This document shows positions 1 through 4,857 of a stretch of 8,026 nt of DNA, in pieces. Position numbers and translations under genes: made by a program. This DNA is from Bacteroidales bacterium (GTDB lineage Bacteria > Bacteroidota > Bacteroidia > Bacteroidales > Porphyromonadaceae): positions 1 through 8,026 of the forward strand of contig SFHG01000065.1 of assembly GCA_004555765.1 (NCBI GenBank), written 5' to 3'. How positions within the stretch are numbered: the first letter of the stretch is position 1; every line of letters starts with the position of its first letter. The notes beneath the pieces are model-generated. The model did not search any database and was not told where the DNA came from. It saw nothing but the letters and a program-made list of their open reading frames with translations.

Positions 1-430
1 CGTCCGAGGTGTAGTCTTTTAGAACCTCAAGGTCTTTTATCCGGAGGGTGGCACGTACGAGGGGCATCTGCTCCGGGTGTAACATCTTGGCGTATGCGAC
101 TCCGGCAAAGACGACTACAGAGTCGCTGTGATTGATGATGTTATTGATGTCGTCCTCATGGAAGTCGGGCAGTATGGGGACGATTACCGCACCGTAAGTT
201 ACGACTCCGACCCATACCATACACCACTCGGCACAATCTCGACCGATCAGTGAGACTTTGTCGCCACGACCAACACCGAGTTGCTCAAGAATCAGATGCA
301 CTTTTGCCACTCCTCTGGCAAAGTCTGCGTAACTGAATGTCTCGGCAGTATCGTAATTTGTAAAGGCCGGTATTGCCCAATATTCGCGAAACGCTTCTCT
401 GTAAATGTCGTTGAATTTTTCCTTCTTCAT
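1..430 (-). CDS. Long-chain fatty acid-CoA ligase / AMP-forming acyl-CoA synthetase, N-terminal part (runs off the window)
   Basis: The 143 visible residues match the start of an AMP-binding (ANL superfamily) acyl-CoA synthetase, which activates a fatty acid with ATP and transfers it to CoA. The supporting stretches are TFSYADFARGVAKVHLILEQ (about residues 32-51), GVGRGDKVSLIGRDCAEWC (residues 54-72) and VTYGAVIVPILPDF (about 78-91), the usual N-terminal subdomain pattern of bacterial long-chain ligases. The ATP-binding P-loop and catalytic C-terminal motifs lie beyond the left edge, so substrate chain length cannot be judged. The ATG at 428-430 is chosen because no in-frame start lies between it and an upstream in-frame TGA, and the protein begins at the expected distance from the first conserved block. 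No Shine-Dalgarno sequence is visible, which is normal for Bacteroidota. It is divergent from pirin. Confidence 0.85.
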   Translation of the reverse strand, partial: MKKEKFNDIYREAFREYWAIPAFTNYDTAETFSYADFARGVAKVHLILEQLGVGRGDKVSLIGRDCAEWCMVWVGVVTYGAVIVPILPDFHEDDINNIINHSDSVVVFAGVAYAKMLHPEQMPLVRATLRIKDLEVLKDYTSD

Positions 431-504
431 AATGGCGAATTCTCGCTATGTCCTTGTTTTGGTCGGGTCAGATGTCTTAATTAATTCTGGTGGGATAGTC
501 GGCA

Positions 505-523
505 ATCCTCCTATGAGGAGGAT
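505..523. repeat. Perfect 8-bp inverted repeat with 3-nt loop (hairpin or operator)
   Basis: ATCCTCCT (505-512) is followed by ATG and then its exact reverse complement AGGAGGAT (516-523). A bulged A504 would allow two further pairs, 502-503 with 524-525. No T-run follows on either strand, so it is not a typical terminator. It lies about 75-95 bases upstream of the acyl-CoA synthetase start and would be in its leader if transcription starts near 562. The AGGAGG in one arm resembles a ribosome-binding sequence but no start codon follows at a useful distance. Confidence 0.5.
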
Positions 524-553
524 GCTTGAGTCCGGTATCATAATGTAACAGTA

Positions 554-565
554 CTTGACTTCAAG
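554..565. promoter_or_regulatory. Small palindrome CTTGACTTCAAG, possible operator
   Basis: CTTGA (554-558) and TCAAG (561-565) are perfect inverted half-sites separated by CT. The palindrome starts 3 bases downstream of the possible -7 box of the acyl-CoA synthetase promoter, about where transcription would begin, which is a common operator position. A palindrome this short can occur by chance and no regulator is identified. Confidence 0.2.
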
Positions 566-567
566 AA

Positions 568-575
568 CAAAAGTA
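568..575 (-). promoter_or_regulatory. Possible Bacteroidota -7 promoter element for the acyl-CoA synthetase gene
   Basis: On the minus strand this reads TACTTTTG, an exact match to the Bacteroidota -7 consensus TANNTTTG. It is about 140 bases upstream of the acyl-CoA synthetase start. No TTTG -33 element is found at the usual 19-21 base spacing, so the call rests on the -7 box alone. Confidence 0.35.
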
Positions 576-702
576 GCAAAAAATAGTGTATATCGGGCTG
601 CTTTTTGCTCACTTTGTGCTTAAATGAGCGTTTCCGCGTCCATTTCTTCCTTTTTTTTGCCTTTGATGCCGGGCAAAATGCGGATTCCTCCTCCAAAGGG
701 AT

Positions 703-809
703 GAGGTACGGGCCAAGAATTTATTTTGGGTCCGTACCTTTCAGTAGTGACGGTCTGTACCATTTCCCGGCCTATGTCCGTATGAAATCGACATCAAAGA
801 GGTACGGAA
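703..809. repeat. Cluster of GGTACRGACC-type intergenic repeats, partly at 23-bp spacing
   Basis: Five related copies are seen. Copy one is GAGGTACGGGCC at 703-714 (plus). Copies two to four are on the minus strand: AAGGTACGGACC (729-740), ATGGTACAGACC (752-763) and a degenerate TTCATACGGACA (775-786). Copy five is AGAGGTACGG at 798-807 (plus). The three minus-strand copies begin exactly 23 bp apart (729, 752, 775). The same motif and the same 23-bp period occur in the other large spacer at 4713-4804, in the opposite orientation, so this is a repeat family and not a local accident. Function is unknown. Confidence 0.7.
704..739. repeat. Strong hairpin formed by two inverted copies of the repeat
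   Basis: AGGTACGGGCC (704-714) pairs with GGTCCGTACCT (729-739): ten Watson-Crick pairs plus one G-T wobble. Past a bulged G728, AAGA (715-718) can pair with TTTT (724-727), leaving a 5-base loop, ATTTA (719-723). Neither side is followed by a clean T-run, so a simple intrinsic terminator is not favoured. The structure could form in RNA from either strand. Confidence 0.6.
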
Positions 810-817
810 TTTGTCTT

Positions 818-850
818 TTTGAACAAAATCGAAAGTTACGGGTATTTATA
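818..850 (+). promoter_or_regulatory. Weak candidate promoter for pirin
   Basis: TTTG at 818-821 and TATTTATA at 843-850 are 21 bases apart, resembling the Bacteroidota -33 (TTTG) and -7 (TANNTTTG) arrangement. The -7 box matches imperfectly at two of its six defined positions. Transcription from here would give a leader of roughly 60 bases. No Shine-Dalgarno sequence sits close to the pirin ATG; the purine-rich stretch near 851-874 is too far upstream. Confidence 0.25.
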
Positions 851-919
851 TAGAAGAAAGGAGCACAGAGGAGTCCCTTTGTTATCCCGATTCCGTATTT
901 TTAAACAAGTCCTGTTTTT

Positions 920-1792
920 ATGAGAAAGCGTAAAGCGACAAAGATTGTAAGAGGTTCTCACGCCATAGATGGAGCCGGTGTTCACTTGACCCGTGTCCTC
1001 GGCAACCAAACGATGTATGACTTTGATCCGTTCTTGATGCTCGACGGGTTCGACTCCACGAATCCCGAAGATTACATCAAGGGGTTCCCTTTTCACCCGC
1101 ACCGGGGGATAGAGACGGTCACCTATCTCGTGAGCGGCAGTATGGAGCACCAAGATTCTATGGGTAACAAAGGGGTCATCTCGGATGGCGACTGCCAGTG
1201 GATGACGGCAGGCAACGGCATCATTCATCAGGAGATGCCGAGTGCTTCCGAGCGGATGCTCGGAGCTCAGCTTTGGGTCAATCTGCCTAAGAAAGACAAG
1301 ATGGCGGATCCCGCCTATGGAGACCTTCATGCAAAGGACATCCCTGTAGTCCAAGAAGACGGAGCGGTCGTGCGTGTCCTCTCCGGCAGCTATAAAGAGA
1401 CCAAAGGGTACTTCGTGCCTAAGTATGTGGATGTGACATATATCGATTTCGAACTTGCGCCGGATAGGGAGTTCACGTTTGAGGGTACGCCCAATGACGA
1501 GACCCTCTTCGTTTACCTCCTCGATGGCACGCTCGCCGTGAATGATACTCTGGACGATTTTGAAAAGAAAGGTGCTGCCGTACTCTTCAAACCGTCGACA
1601 GAGTCCGCAGAAGACAGGGACGAAGTCGTGTTTAAGGCAGGGGAAGACGGCGCACGACTAATCTTGCTCTCCGGCAAGCCCCTCAAAGAACCGATTGCGT
1701 GGGGCGGTCCCATCGTGATGAATACCCGGGAAGAGCTGATGAAAGCTTTTGATGAGCTCGACGACGGGACTTTCATCAAGCACGCCCGCTGA
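920..1792 (+). CDS. Pirin family protein (bicupin iron-binding protein)
   Basis: The 290-residue product has the length and layout of a pirin: an N-terminal cupin (about residues 10-125) and a pirin C-terminal cupin (about 170-275). The motif FHPHRGIETVTYL (58-70) and HQE (103-105) supply the four expected metal ligands His59, His61, His103 and Glu105, so the metal site looks intact. The C-terminal GKPLKEPIAWGGPIVMNT matches the family signature. Pirins are cytoplasmic metal-binding proteins; some bacterial members have quercetin 2,3-dioxygenase activity and others modulate enzymes or transcription factors, so the role here is open. The ATG at 920 is chosen because MRKRKATKIVRG leads straight into the first conserved block. 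It is a single-gene unit, divergent from the acyl-CoA synthetase and ending at the hairpin terminator shared with the minus-strand block. Confidence 0.93.
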   Translation: MRKRKATKIVRGSHAIDGAGVHLTRVLGNQTMYDFDPFLMLDGFDSTNPEDYIKGFPFHPHRGIETVTYLVSGSMEHQDSMGNKGVISDGDCQWMTAGNGIIHQEMPSASERMLGAQLWVNLPKKDKMADPAYGDLHAKDIPVVQEDGAVVRVLSGSYKETKGYFVPKYVDVTYIDFELAPDREFTFEGTPNDETLFVYLLDGTLAVNDTLDDFEKKGAAVLFKPSTESAEDRDEVVFKAGEDGARLILLSGKPLKEPIAWGGPIVMNTREELMKAFDELDDGTFIKHAR

Positions 1793-1815
1793 TTACTCCT
1801 CAATAGTGGTATTAA

Positions 1816-1855
1816 GAAAGCGACGAATCCTTTTTGTATGGGGTTCGTCGCTTTC
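1816..1855. terminator. Bidirectional hairpin terminator between convergent genes
   Basis: GAAAGCGACGAA (1816-1827) is perfectly complementary to TTCGTCGCTTTC (1844-1855). A further wobble pair and two C-G pairs (1828-1830 with 1841-1843) give a 15-bp stem around a 10-base loop. It begins 24 bases after the pirin stop and lies 6 bases past the stop of the convergent lipoprotein gene at 1861. The following plus-strand sequence is moderately T-rich (GGTTTCTATCT) without a long T-run. Position and stem strength make it the likely end of both transcripts. Confidence 0.8.
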
Positions 1856-1860
1856 GGTTT

Positions 1861-2718
1861 CTATCTATCCGTGCGGAGATGACTGCGGTAAAGTGCGTGG
1901 CGCTGCATGCGCTCCTCAAGGTTTTTCAGCTCTACATACGTGGCATAAAAGCGGTAGGTCTCGGTGACGGTCTCGGTCTGCGACGGAGTGAGGGCAAACT
2001 TTTGGACCTCTTTGCCGTCCCGCATCAGCGATAAAGTCAGGGACTTTTTTTCGGGGGCTTTCAGCGCGATGAAGGAAGCAATTCTCTCGGAGCCTGCAAG
2101 GGAAAGAGTAAGACGCAGGCGTGTCTGACCGCCGGAAGAGAAGAGGTAGTTGCGTCCTTTGTCGCTAATGGGTATAGTGTCGCTCACTTCATACGCCCCG
2201 GTCTCCGGGACTTCCACTTTTACGCTCGTGAAGCGCACCGGACGGTCGCCGGTAGTGCCGACGACGATCTGCAGACTTGCGTCGTGCCTGAGGAGTATGT
2301 CCAGAAAGAGTTCGCCCCGGGCATCTTGAGGTTCATACCCCCGGTACCGCATCACCGTTTCGTCGTCGGGCAGTGTCGGGTGCTTGGAGCGGACGAAAAG
2401 CGGATCCATCCGAACTAAGAGTGCGGAGTCTGTCGCATATCGATCGGCAAAGTCTGCGGAGTCCGCTTCACTCATCTTCAGACGTAATTGCCGCGAGAGA
2501 TAAATGGCCTCCTTTCTGAGCGAGACTTCGGTGGGGTAGGCTTTATGAAGGCTGTCGAAGAGAAAAACGGCTCTCTCCTGATCCGCCCGATTGTCGGAAG
2601 TGGAGAGTGTCCGGGCTTCGGAGAGGAGCGCTTCGGCATCTTTATTTGATCCGTCGTCCGAGCAGGAGACGAGGAGGAAAGCGGTTGAGAGTAGGAGGAA
2701 AAGGGTGCGGAGTGTCAT
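1861..2718 (-). CDS. Uncharacterised lipoprotein, probably surface-exposed
   Basis: The 285-residue product starts with a lipoprotein signal peptide: Arg4, a hydrophobic core (5-17) and the lipobox LVSC with the lipid-bearing Cys19. The next residues are SDDG, resembling the acidic lipoprotein export signal (SDD-type) that sends Bacteroidota lipoproteins to the cell surface. Residues 27-95 look helical and TPR-like (AEALLSEARTL, AVFLFDSLHKAYP). Residues 135-245 look beta-rich, with alternating hydrophobic strands, and residues 250-280 form a charged C-terminal helix. No enzyme motif is seen and the family is not recognised. The ATG at 2716-2718 is chosen because it begins the signal peptide and overlaps the glycosyltransferase stop as ATGA. 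A longer in-frame version from 2862 would bury the signal peptide and overlap 148 bases of the upstream gene. It is the last gene of the block, suggesting an envelope role. Confidence 0.85.
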   Translation of the reverse strand: MTLRTLFLLLSTAFLLVSCSDDGSNKDAEALLSEARTLSTSDNRADQERAVFLFDSLHKAYPTEVSLRKEAIYLSRQLRLKMSEADSADFADRYATDSALLVRMDPLFVRSKHPTLPDDETVMRYRGYEPQDARGELFLDILLRHDASLQIVVGTTGDRPVRFTSVKVEVPETGAYEVSDTIPISDKGRNYLFSSGGQTRLRLTLSLAGSERIASFIALKAPEKKSLTLSLMRDGKEVQKFALTPSQTETVTETYRFYATYVELKNLEERMQRHALYRSHLRTDR

Positions 2719-3764
2719 GGTTTGAGTCGGGAGTAGGTCTTTTCTCCAAAGAGGTGGTAACGGACTAAAAGCGAATGCGGGTACAGTTTTCCGTAGGCTT
2801 GTCGCTTGCCCTCTTCGTCTTCTTTGGTACGAGGGACGCGTGTCTTGAGGTTCGCCCGCCACGCCTTTGCCACTGCCAGTGCTTCTTTCGGTCCGTTCCT
2901 ATGGGGCAGAAAAGATAGTGCGGCCACAAAGTCGAGGAAGAACCGTACAATGAGCGTAAGACTCCTTATGCCGTAACCCGACGGGAGATTCTTCCGGAGC
3001 ATAAGGAGGTTATTGCGGAAATTAAGGAAGGTCTTATGCGGATTGCAGCTGCTGAGCGTACCGCCACCAAGGTGGTAGACGACACTCGAGGGAACGACTG
3101 CCATACTGAACCCTTTGCGGTGCAGGCGCCAAGCGAGGTCAATCTCCTCCTGATGCGCAAAAAAAGAGGCGTCAAACCCGCCTGCGGCGATGTAGGCTTC
3201 CGTGCGGATAAGCATACAGGCGCCTGTCACCCAAAAGACAGGTGTCGGATAAATGCGGTAAGTGGGTTTCCCGTCGGTCTGAAAGGGTTCTATTGTCCCA
3301 AAGATACGACCCCGACAGAATGGGTACCCCAGTAGATCCAAATACCCGCCCATCGCTCCGGCGTACTCGAAGAGATTGTGGTCGCGGTCGGAGAGAATCG
3401 CAGGCTGGACAGCGACGGTTGCGGGGTTTTGGTCGAGTTGCCACACGAGCGGTTCGAGCCAGTGTCCTTGGACGCGGACGTCGTTATTGAGGAGCAACGT
3501 GTAGGGGTATCTTCGACCACTGTCCCAAAGCCCCTTGATGGCACGATTGTACCCCTCTGCGAATCCGAAGTTTTGCTCCAACGAGATGACCTCGACGCCG
3601 AGACTTCGGGCAAAGTCTGCCGAGCCATCGGTGCTGCCGTTATCGGCGAGCAGGATGTCGGCTTCTTCCGGAGGAATACTTTGCACCACGGTCGGCAGGT
3701 ACTCTTCGAGAAGCGGAAGGGCATTCCAGGAGAGGATGATGACGGCGGTTTTCTTGGTCTCCAT
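2715..3764 (-). CDS. Family 2 glycosyltransferase (GT-A fold, rhamnosyltransferase-like)
   Basis: The 349-residue product has the standard GT2 layout. It opens with the strand AVIILSWN (7-14). ADNGSTDGS follows at 40-48, with Asp41 likely at the nucleotide sugar, and LLLNNDV at 90-96 occupies the DXD-type metal site (Asp95). The acceptor-side segment WVTGACMLIR (178-187) is followed by HQEEIDLAWRL (204-214), which carries the usual acidic catalytic-base residues. The pattern resembles WbbL/RfbF-type rhamnosyltransferases that extend cell-surface glycans, but donor and acceptor cannot be read from sequence. A hydrophobic amphipathic stretch near residues 255-285 suggests association with the inner membrane. 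The gene starts 3 bases after the acyltransferase stop and its TGA overlaps the lipoprotein ATG, so co-translation is likely. A role in lipid A-linked or other surface glycan assembly is an inference from these neighbours. Confidence 0.92.
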   Translation of the reverse strand: METKKTAVIILSWNALPLLEEYLPTVVQSIPPEEADILLADNGSTDGSADFARSLGVEVISLEQNFGFAEGYNRAIKGLWDSGRRYPYTLLLNNDVRVQGHWLEPLVWQLDQNPATVAVQPAILSDRDHNLFEYAGAMGGYLDLLGYPFCRGRIFGTIEPFQTDGKPTYRIYPTPVFWVTGACMLIRTEAYIAAGGFDASFFAHQEEIDLAWRLHRKGFSMAVVPSSVVYHLGGGTLSSCNPHKTFLNFRNNLLMLRKNLPSGYGIRSLTLIVRFFLDFVAALSFLPHRNGPKEALAVAKAWRANLKTRVPRTKEDEEGKRQAYGKLYPHSLLVRYHLFGEKTYSRLKP

Positions 3765-3767
3765 AGG

Positions 3768-4691
3768 TCAGAGGTTTATGCGGATGTTTTGGCGGTCGAA
3801 ATTCGGGTCGTTGGCTTTGCGCCACTCGAGGGTGTGTTTCCAGCGTTTGTGGCTCCAGAGCCACTGTTCCGGTGCCATAAGGATGTCTTTTTCGAGCAGT
3901 TCCATATACTTGATGGACAGATCCCCTTTGGCAAGGGAAGAGGCATCTTTGGTGATGAGTTCGAGCGTGACCTCGTAGTGTCCGCGTTTTGTCTGACGGG
4001 AATGGGTGTAGATGACGGGGGCGCTTAGTGCGGATGCCAGTCTTTCGGCTCCCGTGAACGTCGCTGTGGGTTGTCCCAAAAAGCGTGTATAGAGGTTGAT
4101 GCTGCCATACGGAGGCTCTTGGTCGGCTGCGAAGATGTAGGTGCGGTTTATGGGGTCTCTTCTGTGAGAGACAATGTACGATCCCGCTTCGTTTTTGTCT
4201 AAAAGGCGGCTTCCGAACTTGCTTCTCAGACGACTGAAGACCTCATTGCCCACTCCGTGTTGGCGCTTGTAGAGGACGTTGAACTCGGTGTCGCAAAAGA
4301 GATTGAAGCCCGTGTAGTACTCCCAGTTGCCCAGGTGTCCGATTAGAAGAAAGAGATTATGGTGTCCTTCGCGGTGCAACTCCCCGAAAATTTCGGGATT
4401 GGTTACCACGGCGTGTTCGGCAAAGCCCTTTTCGTCAAAACCTGCGAGCATAAAGTACTCCACTGCCAAGTCGGCAAGATGGCGGTAAAAGGGCTTGATG
4501 TATTTTTTGCCCTCTTTCCCGAACACCCTCGTCAGCTGACCGCGCACCGTGTCAAGACGGTAGCGGAATACTTTCCGGAGCAGAAAAGCCGCCACATCTG
4601 ACCATAGATAGTGCCACCACGCCGGGAGCAGACCGATGAGGTGCATCAATCCGTAAAGCAGGTTACCGGTAAACGTACGTTTGTCGCTCAT
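3768..4691 (-). CDS. lpxL: Lipid A biosynthesis acyltransferase (LpxL/HtrB family)
   Basis: The 307-residue product matches the late lipid A acyltransferases, which add a secondary acyl chain to the lipid A precursor at the inner membrane. A hydrophobic N-terminal segment (about 10-38) would anchor it. The HX4E catalytic motif is present as GHLGNWE (118-124), giving His119 and Glu124. AADQEP (188-193) and PEQWLWSHKRWK (274-285) are further family signatures, and the length is typical. The ATG at 4691 is followed immediately by the expected N-terminus. It is first in the lpxL-GT2-lipoprotein cluster, 166 bases after mtaB, with a 23-bp repeat array in that gap and no recognisable promoter there. 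The gene symbol reflects family membership; HtrB is an equivalent name, and the acyl donor and position are unknown. Confidence 0.92.
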   Translation of the reverse strand: MSDKRTFTGNLLYGLMHLIGLLPAWWHYLWSDVAAFLLRKVFRYRLDTVRGQLTRVFGKEGKKYIKPFYRHLADLAVEYFMLAGFDEKGFAEHAVVTNPEIFGELHREGHHNLFLLIGHLGNWEYYTGFNLFCDTEFNVLYKRQHGVGNEVFSRLRSKFGSRLLDKNEAGSYIVSHRRDPINRTYIFAADQEPPYGSINLYTRFLGQPTATFTGAERLASALSAPVIYTHSRQTKRGHYEVTLELITKDASSLAKGDLSIKYMELLEKDILMAPEQWLWSHKRWKHTLEWRKANDPNFDRQNIRINL

Positions 4692-4712
4692 TTTAGGGAA
4701 GAGTCAAAAAAA

Positions 4713-4804
4713 GAGATACAGACCGGGAGAGAATCCTCGTACGTACCGCGATGCCGTCGAGGTACAGACCGGGGAGATCTTGAGATACAGACCAAGATTT
4801 TGGT
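4713..4804 (+). repeat. Four-unit 23-bp periodic repeat array (GAGRTACRGACC core)
   Basis: Units begin at 4713, 4736, 4759 and 4782, exactly 23 bp apart. Cores are GAGATACAGACC, CTCGTACGTACC (degenerate), GAGGTACAGACC and GAGATACAGACC. Positions 4-7 (RTAC) and 10-12 (ACC) are kept in all four; the three good units also share GAG and CAGACC, and units 1-3 continue with a G-rich tail (GGGAG, GCGAT, GGGGA). The last 8-11 bases of each unit vary. Units flanking the array (4690, 4805) are not recognisable. The same motif recurs at 703-809. Function is unknown; protein-binding array, structured RNA and decayed tandem duplication are all possible. Confidence 0.75.
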
Positions 4805-4817
4805 GCTCTCGGCATCG
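4749..4817. repeat. 8-bp perfect inverted repeat enclosing the array's last two units
   Basis: CGATGCCG (4749-4756) and CGGCATCG (4810-4817) are exact reverse complements with 53 bases between them, and a further GAG/CTC triplet can pair inside. The enclosed region holds a small hairpin, ACCAA (4792-4796) with TTGGT (4800-4804... loop 3-4 bases, one-base slippage possible). In the minus-strand transcript this could fold into a roughly 70-base structured element between mtaB and lpxL. Confidence 0.45.
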
Positions 4818-4857
4818 GGGTTTGCATAGGAGACAGGTCGCTCTGATAAAACGCACT

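Larger units (their letters stand above)
431..919. other. 489-base divergent intergenic region without a convincing gene
   Basis: This spacer separates the divergent acyl-CoA synthetase and pirin genes. It is more A/T-rich than its surroundings, with T-runs near 644-658. It holds an 8-bp inverted repeat (505-523), a possible minus-strand promoter (568-575), a cluster of GGTACRGACC-type repeats (703-809) and a weak plus-strand promoter candidate (818-850). An 82-codon open frame at 605-853 shows no recognisable protein features and lies across the repeats, so it is not called as a gene. No tRNA or other known RNA was recognised. Confidence 0.7.
4692..4857. other. 166-base spacer between mtaB and lpxL
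   Basis: This is the only sizeable gap in the minus-strand block. It contains the 23-bp-periodic array (4713-4804) and an 8-bp inverted repeat spanning 4749-4817. No clear terminator with T-run was found after the mtaB stop, and no confident promoter before lpxL; a run of seven T on the minus strand (4706-4712) sits between the array and the lpxL start. Whether transcription continues through cannot be decided from sequence. Confidence 0.7.

Noticed and set aside
281..484. A 67-codon plus-strand open frame.
   Set aside because: It is largely antisense to the well-supported acyl-CoA synthetase N-terminus and has no protein features of its own.
605..853. An 82-codon open frame on the plus strand upstream of pirin.
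   Set aside because: It has no recognisable domain or signal, low-complexity Phe-rich composition at the start, and runs through the intergenic repeat cluster. Better explained as chance in non-coding DNA.
836..1354. A 172-codon minus-strand open frame.
   Set aside because: It is antisense to pirin, whose metal ligands and family motifs are clear; the antisense product resembles nothing.
2719..2862. N-terminal extension of the lipoprotein (48 extra residues).
   Set aside because: It would bury a canonical lipoprotein signal peptide and overlap the glycosyltransferase deeply. The ATG at 2718 fits the lipobox and the ATGA overlap.
3233..3252. Inverted repeat CCTGTC/GACAGG.
   Set aside because: It is short, lies inside the glycosyltransferase coding sequence, and is compatible with chance.
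4713..4804. A short CRISPR array.
   Set aside because: The conserved core is only about 12 bp in a 23-bp unit, cores are imperfect, variable parts are 8-11 bp, and no cas gene is near.
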